Origin: Cinclus cinclus
Lineage: Eukaryota; Chordata; Aves; Passeriformes; Cinclidae
Assembly (NCBI RefSeq): GCF_963662255.1
Contig: NC_085050.1
Coordinates: forward strand, 7,435,334-7,499,333
Reading direction: 5' to 3'
DNA length: 64,000 nucleotides
This document shows positions 22,661 to 35,381 of this stretch, one piece after another (positions within the stretch are counted from its first letter, which is position 1; each line of letters starts with the position of its first letter). Made by a program: the position numbers and the translations under genes. The notes beneath the pieces are model-generated. The model made no database searches. It worked only from the letters and a program-made list of their open reading frames with translations, and was not told the origin of the DNA.

Positions 22661-25600
22661 AAATGCACACAGCAAACTCCAGCAGTCTCCCACCCTCTCT
22701 CTGCAGGGAAAGCCTGTCCTGTGAAACCCACTGAAGCAGCCTCTGCTGCTGCCAGGCTCCTCGCTGGGACAGGGTCAGGCCCGCTGGCCCAGGGGCTGCA
22801 GGTGACCTGCTGGGGCCAGGAAAGGATTAGGAGCTGTGGAGAGCAGTGGGGCTGAGCAGCTGGCGTGGGCTCACCGTGGGCAGGAACACCACTGGCACTG
22901 CAGGACCTGAGCACACTGCTGTCCCCAGGCTTTGGCAGGCTTGGCTGAGCTTTAGGATGTTGACGTGGCTGCTCCAAGCTCCCCAAGGTGCCAACAACAG
23001 CGTTTCACACAGCTTCAAAGAGCCAGGTTTGATATAACAAACTCATTTTTTTTCTGCCTATTTGAACCTGATGAAGGTCCTGTAAGAACTGCAGTTTCTG
23101 ACAAATAGTGACAGTTTGCATGAAGAAAACGAGCATGAGTGGAGCACTAATAAAGCTCTGCTAGACCCATTTAAAGCAGGCACTTTCCCAGAGCTGAGAG
23201 CTGACTAAGTCACTGGAGTTGTGTAACCAAAGGAAGGGATGGAGCTGAGCGTCTCTGTCTGTGATAACCCTCTCTAAAATACTTGGAAGAAATAAAGTCT
23301 GCATAATGTTGTGCCATTATCCAGGGGCTCTTGCTACAAGTTTTCTCTGCTCTGCAGGTCAAATGCAAAGGCCTTGTAACATCTTTATGGGCAGAGAAGC
23401 AGAATAATATTAAGAAGGGTATTTTTTGCTAGGGGATGGTTTTACAGTTATATATAGGGAAGGCAAATGCCTTGGGTAATGTCATGACACCCACCATGTC
23501 CATTCACCAGTACAACTATTGACTATACTTCCTGTGTTACTCAGTCTTTTGGGGCCCAGACTGGCTGATTTTACCACAGGGACTAGCAATTAATGTTTCC
23601 TCACAAGCTAAAGAGTAGGTTTATCCCTGTTCTCCTCCAAGTAACCACATGAAGCATTAACACCTCAGAGACTACTTGAGAATGATCAAGTGTTATTTAT
23701 AATGCAGCCATTTTAAACAAAACTGCAGTTTTGGTGGTAGGAGGATGATTTCTCAGTACTTCTGCTGTCTGAAAGCTTGAGCAATGCAAAAAACACACAA
23801 CTTGTAAAACATAAGACCAGATGTTGCCCAGTTCCTCTGCATGACTATTGCCACTGACATCTGGGGACTGCTCCCAGAGCAAGAGGCTGCTCAGGCCCAG
23901 CTCTTGACATGTGAATTGTGAAAGAAACACAGAGGTGGCAACTTCCTGCATCTTTTCCAGTTGCTCTCCAGTATGTGTCTGCAAATCCAGACAGATTTCC
24001 TTGTGGGGAGACCAGGCTGCCATTTACTTTATTTTTCAAAACATTTACGCTACTCCAGCACCTACCAGACCATCTTATCCTCCACTAGATGGGAATGGAT
24101 GAGCTGAGCTCTTGACATGACCACAACGTGAATGTTTTCATGCAAGCATAAGAGCAGCACACAGCTAGGGAGCTGGGTAGATTTTCCCCAAAACAAAACA
24201 GTTATTAATGATTCTGTAAACTTCCCTCAACACTGATTTCCTGTTTCATTAAATAGGTGAAGAATGTCAGTACTTTGTGGACTTCAGGGCTCACTTTTTG
24301 TCCTTGATTCCAATCCCCTGATGGACCAGATATCTATAAATCTTTGTGATCAAATACAATCCAAAAATATTTAGTTCTTGTTCCAACACGTAGTTTCTAA
24401 CATTTTGCTTCCCTTGATTCTAAATCTCTCAGGTGCCAAGAACTTGGAATTTCACCCAACCCATGTAGGAGTTGGTTTGGCATTCCCTCACCCTACACCC
24501 ATCAGGAGCAACCTTACTGGAAGAAAGAAAATGGTATCATTATGAAATTAAGATCAGATCAGCTCAAGGCAATTTCCCTGGGAAAAACCCCAAACAAACA
24601 AGCAAATGACAAAAAGAAAGCATTATGAAGTTAACTCTTGGATGAGCATAACACTTGATTGGCAGAAATCTCTAGCTACAGAAAGGTTTGGGATATGGTG
24701 CCTTCATTATTGTGACTGATGGAATTGCAGAGAATTCCCATACAGAACCACGAGGCCCAGGCAGGCCATTAACATAATTCCACTGCATTTTTCTTAAACC
24801 CTTTAGGCTGTACTGTTGCAGAGACCCATTTTTTTCCTCCAAATTGTAGATTCATTTCACAGGGAGAGATTTTGCAGGGGCACCTTCTGATTCAGTTCAG
24901 TGTAACCCAAAGTCAGACTGTGGTCTCCTGAAGGAACACTTTGGTTTCTCTTACATCTGTCCCCTCATGCTCAGTCTGTTGGCAGCTCAGAGCATGCACA
25001 TGTACTTTTTTTTTTGAGATCCCTGATGGCCACAAGGAAAAGGTCCTGGGAGATGCTGGAAATAAATGTGCTGTATGGAAATTGTATCTTACCCAGGTGC
25101 ACAGCTCTTGAGAAGCCTAAGTCTCTAAGGAGCTGAAAAGCTCTCTTTCCTGTGTGGGAGGAAAAGGTTTTATAAAGGTTGTCAAGTGGGAACAGAAATT
25201 CTTAAAACATAGACAAGAAATCGGTATCATTTGCCTGTCATTCCTTAGGCTGTGGGGTTTTACAGGCACATTCATACAAAAATCAATTAAAATTCATCTG
25301 CCACAATAAAATGAAAATGGCAAACAAAAACCACCCAAATAAACCCCAGTCAAGGGATACTATCTACACAGGAAATTTGCTTTATTATTGCAGCAGTGGC
25401 AAACCATGCCAAATAAAGTTTAACCCCTGCTGTGCTAGGCACTGCTCAGAGAGATGGACAGTCAAAGCTCAGTACAAGGAACAGGCAACCTTCATAGCCA
25501 GAACACCACACCACATATTTTCCAACTGATTTTCTCACATGAAAATAGTAGCGTCAAAATATTAAGTAACTCAGCGACACAAAACCAAAAGGCCGTGCTA

Positions 25601-27134
25601 AAATCAGAAATTAAACACTGCTATGTTGAATTCTGATCCAGTGAGGGTATTCAGTGGCTCAGGCACTCCACAGTGACCAACAGCTCCTGTAGATGTGTTT
25701 CCAAACAAAAACACGATCCATGCACAAAGGCCTCCCCTTTCCTTGTAATAACACCTCCATTAAACCATACCTTCATCACAGGAAGGGTGGGTGGGTTGTT
25801 TAGTTTTAACAATCAGGACCTGCTCCAGCTTCTCCCATGCACACACCTGCCTGCAATTCCTTTCTGAATGGACAGCTCAGCTGTGTCTTCGCTCAGGTGC
25901 ACTCTGTCAGCAACAGCAGCTCCTCTGTCTGCCGCTGGCATCATCTTGCTAGTTCCCTCCAGAGCAGCAACAGCTGTTTCCTTTGCATGTGTGAAAGCCT
26001 TTACACTACTCAAGAACTGCTAAATACCTCTAATTGCCCGTGTAATAATCTCGGAGTGAAGGACGTGAGCTGGATAATTCCCATCTGTAGATGCAAACTC
26101 TCATCCCCCCACTCTGAGGAAACATAGAGTGGCTCCTGGTGAAAAAAGAGTTTGTAAGTTTTTTGGAGGAGATGGTCCTCTCAGGTTGGGAGCCTGTGTC
26201 TTACTGATCTGGGAAAGAGCATATGAAAATGATAAATATAGTGTTGCTTGTCAAAAAATAATTCCCTTCCAATTGCTGATTTGCAGCATAGCTACAAATA
26301 ACCTTTTGTATTTCTTATCTCTGCATTGCTTCCTCTTCTGTGAACTTGCCTAATGGCTTCTTTGAACCCATGCAAATGTCTGATATCCAGAACACCCAGT
26401 GTCAAGGAGTTTCAACGTTTATCAAAGAAACCTTTCTTTGTATTAGAATCTGGTATTTTTGTGTGGTCATTAATTGCTCTTCTATCAGGAGGGGATCTAC
26501 TTATTGTGGACCCTCTATATATCACTCTTGAGCTCAGAAGTTTCCAGCACCTTCTGATTTGTCTCTTGTAACTCAGTAGCTGTGGAAAACAGCTTCTGAT
26601 AAACTCAGTTGCCCCACTTCTCTGACCTGCAGGAGGTCAGAACTATTACTGCTTCTTTTTCTTGTTTTTTTTTTTTCCCTATAGTTATTATTATTTTTTT
26701 AATGTTTAACATGCTAATACTCAATTAAATACTTAAAAATTTGAATAAGCTGCTGGGTTATAACTCTCTTAATCCTTTTCTATACTTTGCCTCCCTTTTC
26801 CAGCCTCCTGAGGGTCTTAACTTGCAGTTTGAGAAACTACTGCTCAGCGATTGAGACAGTAGGCAGTATCCTTAAATTGCCTTTTATTAGAGTGAAACGT
26901 TTATTTATGATCAGTTTGTGGTTTGAAAAGGAACTGTACATCTCTTCAGCAGCTCTTTCACAGCTCATAGAGCAGCGTATCAGTGAGCTGAATTTTAGCA
27001 AGACTTAAGAGATCAGCGAGTCTTAGATGTGATTCAAGCCTTGCCATCTCACTGAAATGTTGATATTTCTGTATTGGAAAGAGCCAGGAAAAGCTCAGTT
27101 TCATGTTTTCCTTGTCTTTGATCTTGATCTAATA
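22661..27134. other. Gene-free unique sequence
   Basis: 22661-23030 is comparatively G+C-rich and keeps open frames on both strands, one of them continuing from the CR1 tail; none looks like a gene. A TGACTAAGTCA inverted sequence at 23202-23212 resembles an AP-1/MAF-type pair. About 25830-26110 is a smooth patch with CAGCTG, TTTGCATG and CTAATTG motifs. At about 26652-26684 a strong polypyrimidine run ending CCCTATAG resembles a splice acceptor, without a matching exon. No repeats of known family were seen. Confidence 0.5.
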
Positions 27135-27232
27135 CTTATCCAGGTTTTAGAGATTTGGAAACAGGTACAGAGACTTGGGCTGCATCAGAGGACAAACCTT
27201 GGGCAGAAACTGAGCTGAGTTCTGCTTTCCTT
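27135..27232 (-). mobile_element. MIR-type SINE remnant, antisense
   Basis: The plus strand reads GGTTTTAGAGATTTGGAAAC, AGGTACAGAGACTTGGGCTG, CATCAGAGGACAA and then GGGCAGAAACTGAGCTGAGT followed by TCTGCTTTCC. This follows the antisense MIR order: TTTTACAGATGAGGAAACTG, GGCACAGAG, CTTGCCCAAGGTCAC and GGCAGAGCTGGG. It covers only the central part of the element. Confidence 0.55.
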
Positions 27233-27277
27233 TTCCTTATGCTTTAAATCTAAGCTTGGACCTACTGAAGGTTAAGA

Positions 27278-27295
27278 AACAATTTGCAAATTGTT
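27278..27295. promoter_or_regulatory. Perfect 18-bp palindrome with two SOX-type cores
   Basis: The sequence AACAATTTGCAAATTGTT is its own reverse complement over nine base pairs per arm. Each end is a SOX core (AACAAT and ATTGTT) in inverted orientation, an arrangement known for dimer-binding SOXE proteins. The centre, ATTTGCAAAT, is close to an octamer/POU or C/EBP-type site. Binding is an inference. The symmetry is directly visible. Confidence 0.4.
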
Positions 27296-28964
27296 AACTG
27301 AGGAGTGTTGATTAATGTTTCATTTCACAGAGGAACTGGAAACAAGGTTGTTTCCATGTACATCTTAACAAGGAGGTGAAGGCGACAGAAAACTGTACAC
27401 CATCCCTCTCGGATCCTAAAGGTCTTAAATGCTAAGGAAAGCTGAGGAATTTTGCAGCATCACAAGCTGCATTAGGATTTCTATTTTATGCCTCATAACA
27501 TGGCATTTCATTTCAGGAGTAATGACATACCTAATACACAGCAGAAGAAATCATCGTCAGGTAATCCAGCTTGAAGCAGAACAGTGACAACAGCATCAAA
27601 AGCTTTGAATAACAAAACACTCATACCAAGGAATGCCAGTGGAAACATGCTCCTTCTTCAGGTCTGTTCATTGATATTTATTCAGCATAGGCTGTTAATA
27701 AACAGTAGAAAGCTAAATGGCATTTAACTTTGGTAATGACAGACAGCACAGATAGGATGTACAGGCTTCAATTCTTCTGTAGCCACAAGAAGCAGAAGTA
27801 ATTAGAACTGGCTGGACAATTCCCAACAGTGTATTCTCATTGAGAAATAAAATCCTGTTACAGTGTAAGTACTTAACTAAGTCATGCAGTAGTTTTGGAA
27901 GTCATGTGATGGAGAAAGCACCAAGTTCTCAGATTTTCAAAATGAACCTCAGACAGGATAGCACATGATAATTTTTTTTTGTTTGTTTTTGTTCACAAAT
28001 GATGTTTTGGTTTGGAATTTAAAGGTATGTACTTGAAAGTGAAAAAAACCCCAACCAACTGATACTGTGTAATCAATCCTAAATGCTATTTCTTCCATTA
28101 AAGAAGATTTCTCCATTTACTGAACAATGGAAAGGAAGGGAGTATTTTAGTGTGGCATGAAGACAGATGTCAGCCTCTTAAAAAAGGTTAATCTTTACTA
28201 TCGGTGGTACCCAGGCCAGGGAGCAACCTCTGGCTCCAGAGAAATGCAGTGCAGACAGTTTTGCATCTTTGCAACCTTTAGGGCAACATCTACGAGCAAA
28301 ATGCCTGAGTCCATGCTGTGTGTCCAGGCATGGAAATCTTTGTTTGCATTGTGGAGGGAGGTGTCCCTGGCTGTACAGGGTGCAGTATTGGATGTGACCA
28401 GTGCCCTCTGGCCATCCATAATCAACTACTGCAGTTCACTACTCACAGAAAACTTTAATTCTCTCTCTTTAGATGGCGGATCCTGTTGCATGGGGGATGT
28501 GCTCTGCAGGCTTTCTGGCTGCATCATCTCTGCTCAGATCTGAGCCCATCACTTCTGAGCTAATTACAGATACATTGTACAGTGGGAAAGACCTTTAGTT
28601 GTTCAGAATACTGATGGCCTCTCCAACTCATTTTCTTGCTGATCAAAAGTTTGTGGAAAATACAACCAGATGTTCAGCTTGTCTGTTAAAGGAAATGGAT
28701 TTCAATCTTGCCTTTTTACCTAGTACTCTGCTGCATGGAAACACACGTGAAAAGAAAGGGGCTGCATGATGAGAAGATTCTTTTATTCTGCAGGCAAACC
28801 AAAATACTGATATTCCTTATAACTGACTTGAATGAAAATTTCATTTTGTTTACAAAAGAGATTATGACAAAGCATTTGCCCTGGTTTACATGGAGTATTA
28901 CAGTTTAGGTTTTAATACACCTAAAGAATTATATAAATGTAGCTACAGAGTGAGAATGATTTAA

Positions 28965-28990
28965 TTTCAGTTAATCTGTTTAAACTGAAA
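28965..28990. repeat. 8-bp inverted repeat (TTTCAGTT / AACTGAAA)
   Basis: TTTCAGTT at 28965-28972 and AACTGAAA at 28983-28990 are exact reverse complements with a 10-base spacer. A+T-rich flanks (TTAA on the left, ATAATTTAA on the right) add partial pairing. It could form a weak cruciform, or be a chance result of A+T-rich composition. Confidence 0.5.
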
Positions 28991-30456
28991 ATAATTTAAC
29001 TTAACTGCTTTGAAGACAAGCTCTCTTCATACTCCATCTAAAGTTGGGCAGCTCCAGAGAATAAATCGCCCCATCTGTTGCAAAGCATTGAAAACAAAAC
29101 TGTGTAAAGGTTTCCTTTGACAGCATCAAAATCAAGTATTTCTGTGTTTTGCCCAGTTTTTAAATAGCTTTGTGAAAGCAACACATTGGAAAAAAAAATT
29201 AGTTCCAAATTAGCTGGTTGATTGGAATCAGCACTTTTAATTAAAATGTTCCAATGGAGACCCCTTTCTTGACAGCCATTCAGAGCTGTTTCCAGCAGCT
29301 GAAGAAGTCAGGCACGGTGGACAGTGAAGCTGCAGGAGCAGTGTGGATGACATGTTTGTGTACACAAATGCAACCTTGCATGCTGCCCCAGGGGGCATTC
29401 CCTGCAGTGATGTATGCACTGCCTGCCACACCGCCCTCTGCCATGGGATGAGCCCAGAAAACATGCTGCTATGCAGAACACTTAACTTTGTGCCTGTGTG
29501 CCTGATTTTGAGCCCTCTGGAGCTCTGATCAGGTCATGTTTGCAAGCTTTGATCTGCAGGGCTGGAGGCCAGAGATGCGGGTCTTTGGTGGAAGCAGAGA
29601 TTCACCCTTAATCGGCCGAGTCAAAGAGCTGATGTTGGGGAAGAATGCCAGTTGTGGCAAAATGTAATGAAATGATGAGAATTGGCATCACTACAGTGCA
29701 GTGTGCTGCTTGTCCCTGACAGCAATCCTGAAAGTCGTTTATGCATGGAAAGTACACACAAAAGCCATAATTAGACCATATGGCTGAGTGCTTCCTCTGG
29801 TGTTGCTCAGCCGAGCCATAGAACTTTTCCCTTGCAGCTGAGGAGTGACTGAAAGGGTCAGATCCAACCTGGAGGATTTCTACTTCTAAAATTTTTTTTT
29901 AGAATTTTCTCTTGCATCTCTGTGGAAATCTCCCATTATTGGCTTCCTGGTGAAAAAAATAAAGTCTGTATCTTTGATCTTAACCACAACCCACGTGGTC
30001 TATAAAACCCGGAAAGCTGCAGTACTGGGATTTAGTATCCCAGAACAGAGCAGTCATTCTTAATGTGTCTGTATTTTTAACATCCTTATGTTGGGCAAGG
30101 TACAACAAGTCCAATGACTCAAGTACAACTTGGTGCAGAGGAAAATATGGTTTATCCATATATATTTGCTTAACTGACTCTGAATAAAAATATAAACAAC
30201 TCAGGGAGCTAAATGGGGTGGAAAGCTCATGTGTAAAGGGAAGGTCTGGAAGTCACCCCCCCTATGACATTCATGTTACTTTTAGAGAAGGGGAAGTGCT
30301 GTAAAGGAAGAATGACAGCTGTTTGTTTCACGTAAAATGTGGGACATTTCCAGTTCTCTCAGCTCTGGATGCACCTCTGCGAAACATTTCTATAGTCAGC
30401 AGGGATATATCAGCAGAGACATGGTGGAGGTGAAGGGAGCTGACACTTTGAATTTC

Positions 30457-30497
30457 ATATCTGTTTTCTGTATCTGTAGACCACTGAAAACAGATAT
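30457..30497. repeat. 12-bp perfect inverted repeat
   Basis: ATATCTGTTTTC (30457-30468) and GAAAACAGATAT (30486-30497) are exact reverse complements separated by 17 bases, with two further possible pairs inside the loop. It is the longest spaced inverted repeat I noticed in the window outside microsatellites. It could be a small hairpin in a transcript, a target-like terminal repeat of a tiny decayed element, or coincidence. No flanking target duplication is clear. Confidence 0.6.
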
Positions 30498-33400
30498 AAA
30501 GCCAGTGAGAGGGCACACTATCTCAGACCTTGCTACACTGGGGTCAGGAAAAAAAAAAGAAAAGGTATTTTGTTTGCCGAAAACACTTGAAGTCTGTGCA
30601 TGTTCTGGCTTCATGGTCATCATGATTGTGTCAACAACAGCATCTGACCCTAGGAAATGTTTGTCTTAATTTTTCAGGTCCTAAGTATCTTACAATCAAT
30701 AAATTATTTTATTCACAGAGCAATTCAGTAAGAGAAGGGGTCACAAAATAGATTTCTAAAGGCTACAAAGGATAGTGGTGAATGGATGATGGTATCCCTT
30801 AGTTACCCACTGATTTTTTAGTACAGTTGGTATTGATTCACATCTCTTGGTGTCCATTACAATGCCTGAATTATGAGAATTAACTTTATTTACCTGTCTT
30901 TTATTTCCTGACCCTTTTTTACTTTTCTTTGACCCGCTCTTCTCACCATCATGCGTAACAAAAATTAATTTTTTTCAGGTAGAGAAAAATCTATGGGCGT
31001 GACAGCTAGTTCCAGTATTTCCAATTTCCAAATATTGGTAACATTTATCACAAATTTTGAATTTCCTTCCAAGAATAAACAGGAATCTGTGCATTTTTTC
31101 ACTGAGTTCCTCCTCATTTTTGACCAACCATGTACAGGATATGGTTGGGGTACAAGGCAGAGAAATGTCAGTACCATTTCAAGTGAAATCTTTGATATCA
31201 ATCTACAAAAGGCAGGCAGATGGGGCTTTATATTTCATATATTTGAAGAGCAAAGATTCAAATGTCTTTATATTTCTATAGTGTAGATCAAATTGAAGAA
31301 GGTCTGTGCTAAATATGGGCCACCTCATGCCTTCAGCCCTTCGGAATCTACAGAGACAGTCCCAGCTCAGAAGTTGTGATGGAATTGTCTTGTTGACATA
31401 ATTCATTCCTTTCAGCATTTTACAGAATAGGCCATTGATTTTCAACCAGTGAGCAAGCATGGTTTGTCTGTCTGAGCACCAGAAAAACGAGCATCAGAGA
31501 CACCTGAAGGCCTCAGTGTTTATTGGTGTGGCTGGAGTTTTGATTTCTTTAGTTTCCTCCCATGGTGGTGGGTGGGGAAGGCCCCTCTCCTGCCTTGTGG
31601 AAAGTTCATCCCAAGCGAGGGAGGATGAGGAAAGCTCGAGGGAAGCTCGATCATTCAGTGCTGTGCAAGCCCCTGCTCTGCTTGGGAGGGGCAGAAGCAG
31701 CGCTGGGTTTATCAAATTATAGCTGGGTACAGCTCTTCAAAGGCATCCTTGTGGCACGTCACAGCAGCACCATGATCAGTCATGATTAATGAGTGTCTGG
31801 CAGCTTCTCTGCCAGATGTGCCTGTCCTTTGTATTCTGCAGGAGCTGGAAGCCGTCCATCCCAAAGCCGACCCACGCAGAGGGAGTGTGCAGAACAGACA
31901 AGCTCTTGGAAGGGGAAACCAGGCAGTTTGGAATGGCAGAGCCCCTGGGCACTGCTCAGATGTCTCAGCTGCCTGTGTTGAGCTGCATCTGCTCTTTACA
32001 AGCTGCAGGTTGCACTGATGTGTAGATGGATGTTGTGAAAGGCATTTGTGGCTGGGATTTGCTGGGGCTTGCAGGTGGTAGTAAAGTTTTGGAGAGCTGA
32101 CAGCAAGTGATGTTATAGTTCAAAATCTTAGAGAAATAACTCTGATTGTTATGGGGATATAAAGCGCTCAAGATCTGTGGAAGCTGGTGGAAAAGTTCCC
32201 ATTCATATCTTGGGGACAGAAATAAAATAGGATTCAGTGATTCCTGGTAATATTGGTTTGCTGGAAGGAGCCACAGATGTAATTAATTCTGCATTCATTT
32301 GAAGGGCTGGTAGAGGGATCTAGTTCACCTGCCTAAGGCATTTTGAGGAATAATCCTCCTACATTGGGTGAAAATGTCTCTGCACAGTTAGTGAGGCCAG
32401 TTCCCTCTCGGCAGGGCAGACCCTCACATCACAGAATTCCTGAGTACCTTCCTCTCTCTCCCCATAGGAGATGCACAATCACTTGCTTTAGTAAGCCTAG
32501 TTCACCTGACCCCCAAAATGTACAGGTGCTAAGGGAAGAAGAATCCATTTCCCCCAAATTTCCCTTATTCCTCTGGTTTGGGGCTATTTGAGTTCCAATG
32601 ATTTCAGCTAAATTTTATCAGCCAGTCATGGAAGTGACTCTGCTGAAGTCCATCCTAAAGCAGTGCTGTAGGAATCTGGAATCAGAGAGAGTGAAGTCAG
32701 AGTGAAAAAGTTGTTGGAAGCAATCTGATCCTGAAAAGAGATTTACAGACATGACTTTCTAGCCTTCTGGATCTTTTGTTTCTTTGGTTTGCTGAAAAGG
32801 TGATATAAACAGAAGCAAAATATAAATGGGAGTGTACTCTGGAAAAAGCATAGCCTGGGGAGAGTGTAGAGCAGGAGGGGACATGCTTCTTAGGTGGGTG
32901 TTTAATACTCTTCCATAGAAATCAGCAGAGAGGTGAGGAGAGAACCTTCCCTTCATGTTCCCAGCCTGTGAATTGTTGAGAGACTGTCATCACTCTCTTG
33001 TTAAGGCTGGTGCCATCTCCAGGCACAAAGCCCAAGAGATCCAGGGTGTCCAATCTCTGTGGGAGAGGCAGGTCTGACAGCTCATGCTTTTGTGGTGTTC
33101 AAGAGAGTTCAATCTAAAGGCACAAAATAAGTGATTTTAGACAACAGTGAACTCCACTACAGAGCTTTAAGGACTAATTGGAAATAAATGAGTTTGGAGG
33201 CAGACCAGTTCCTATCCATGGTTGGCTGTAAACCCCTTTCTAAATGCAATTTCTTGGACAGGTAGGCCATAGAGGCGTCTCACCTGGAACATCTCACCAT
33301 TGCATATCTGACTTTCCTTTATATGGGGGAAAGAAATCTGGCAAGCAAATGATAGCTGGAGATGTAAACTCCCAGGAACAGCAAGTTGCATCCATTTCAT

Positions 33401-34413
33401 ACTCAAATCAGATGGTGGCTAAATGATCTTCCTTAAGAAATTTGTCATCAGCAAAAAGAAAGGTGAGAAAATCCACAAGTCCATCAATATTTATCATTGC
33501 TGAAGTGTGAAGAATTTGCAGAATCTGCAAGGAGGATGCTGCTTACATCCCTTACATTGGCCAAAGAGAACTCAGCTAGCAAGGACATATATTAATTTAT
33601 TATATTTTAAGTATTTTAGATAGAGTCTGATTGGTGGGTTAAAGGGCTTTTGCCCTGGTTAATTTTACTGTCCTCTGTCCTCATGACTGGATTTTTTTTT
33701 CTGGGCACTTGTAATACTACTTAAATTTAGACTGTGGAAACGTAAATTTGATGACTCAGATTAGACCTCTGGGGTAAAATGCAGAGAATTCAGAAATGAG
33801 AAACGCTTGTGGAAAATCTGAGCCATGAAATCTCTAGCTCTAATCGTGGTTCTTGTCCCCAGGTGTGAGGCACAGAGAGGCCAATTCCAACCTCTTTTCT
33901 TCCTGGGTACAAGCCTTAGAGTGATGAAGGTCAAAAGACGTAAAAAGTATGCTTTTAATATGATTCTCTCTCTTGCTTTATGACAGGCTATTGCTGGATA
34001 CCCGGAGGCCACACCTTAGGAGGGATCTGTCCCTGTGAAGCCAAACACCTGAGATCCTGACAAAGGTGATGTGGATGCAGAGAGAGATGAAGAAAAATAA
34101 TTTCACCCTTTGGTCCTGGAACAGTGTTAAAGAGTAGCTAAGGTCTGGGCTGATGGTGATTGCCCTGGGCTAGCCATGCAGCAGCACGCACAGTATAGAA
34201 GATAAATGATGAGGGTCTCAGAGGACCCATCTGCTTTTGGAGAAAAATTTAGAAATTGCAGTCCTGAGACTGCAAGGTGCTTCCCTCAGTATGTGTGTAC
34301 TCATGGGCAGTATCTGTCCTCATGTGAAAACAAGCACAGCTCATACTAAAATATAAATGTGCCTGCACATCCTCAGAAGGAAACCTGCTGATCTGAGTCA
34401 CCTGCACTGACTG

Positions 34414-35133
34414 GTGGTGTCAGTGACCACCTCAGTGTCTGAATTGTCATTGCCAACCTCTGGGGCTTCAAAAGGAGCCAGGAGCCTTTCTCTGCAAGGA
34501 GTGATGTGCCTTGCTGGCCATGCTGTAGCAGTGGCAGAGGTCCCGGCCAGCCCCAGCAGCTGTCACCAGCCCCTGGCCATTGTGGCCGTGCTGTGTCCAC
34601 TGTGCAGGGCAGGGAAATGCCCCAGCAGGGTTAATGCCAAAGCACTTTTTTCTCCTGATCCCAGGGCTGCCAGGAGGGACTTTGGGGCTGATGGGCTGTG
34701 TGAAAGGTGCTGCTGTCTGCTCCACACAAAGCCACTTGCCAGAGCCAGGAGGTGGGAAGGGGGAGAGTTACTGTACAAACAGGCATTCCAGATTAATTGC
34801 TTTTCATCTCTGGAGCAGGAGCTGGCCTTTCAGCCCCGGGATACAATAAAAGCCTGTTCTGATTGTATCTGTTCAGGGGCCATGTACAGCCAAGGGTTGT
34901 TTGGCACAGCCAGGCTGAAGCTTTTTGGGAAAAGTGAAGGGACCTACCAAATGCTTTGTCCTCCTGGGGCTGGAAACTGTTACAATGCTAATGGAAGTGA
35001 TTGCCACCTGTTTGCAACCACGAACAGGGTGTTTGCATCATATAATTTCTCTTCTCCTTGGAATTTGTTTTGTGAGCTGTTTTCACACCAAACTCCTGCC
35101 TGTCGTGGTTTGCCACAGCTTGTCGTGCCCTGA
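34414..35133 (+). other. Longest open frame (239 codons), probably not a gene
   Basis: This is the longest uninterrupted frame in the window. The hypothetical product starts MVSVTTSVSELSLP, is Cys-rich and shows no domain, signal peptide, membrane segment or repeat that I recognise. Against coding: open frames also exist on the opposite strand (34468-34725, 34563-34778) and in another plus frame (34580-34849) over the same G+C-rich bases, which suggests a local shortage of stop codons. No promoter, CpG island or obvious splice pattern is visible. A lineage-specific transcript is possible but unsupported. Confidence 0.1.
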
Positions 35134-35337
35134 TCTTGCTGATAAATCCCAATATTTGATAAGGTGATTCATGTGTCTGAAATCAGTTTGCCAGCTCTGG
35201 TGACCTTCTTATGAATCATGAAACATTCTATGTTTCCTTTAAAACTTGAGGAAGGGCAGGTAAACCATTACATGAAAATGTCCACCTTCGTTGAAAAAAA
35301 TAAAAATTGCCCAAAGCCATAAGCCAAAGAAGCTGAG

Positions 35338-35338
<1 letters not shown>

Positions 35339-35377
<39 letters not shown>
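35339..35377. repeat. (AT)17 dinucleotide microsatellite
   Basis: About 34 bases of perfect AT repeat (35341-35374), followed by AAAATA and then directly by the 3' end of a CR1 copy. Perfect repeats of this length are normally polymorphic. Its position at the CR1 tail suggests either insertion into an A+T-rich target or later expansion from it. Confidence 0.97.

Positions 35378-35381
<4 letters not shown>

Larger units (their letters stand above)
27233..35338. other. Long gene-free stretch with several symmetric sequences
   Basis: No gene is convincingly present. Separate entries cover the palindrome at 27278, the inverted repeats at 28965 and 30457, and the long open frame at 34414. 29560-29870 is a smooth, repeat-free patch that includes preserved CpG (for example AATCGGCCGAG near 29612). 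30680-30760 has a faint antisense MIR look that is too weak to call on its own. The region 34840-35230 is unique and rich in FOX and homeodomain-like motifs. The rest is featureless. Confidence 0.5.

Noticed and set aside
22582..22986. 134-codon minus-strand open frame
   Set aside because: Its end is the CR1 ORF2 terminus and the rest is G+C-rich unique DNA with open frames on both strands, so it is a chance fusion.
26652..26684. Splice acceptor before a coding exon (polypyrimidine run ending CCCTATAG)
   Set aside because: The following sequence is low-complexity ATT-rich DNA without an open frame.
30680..30760. Antisense MIR remnant
   Set aside because: Only scattered similarity (TTTATTCACAGAGCAATTC); not enough for a call.
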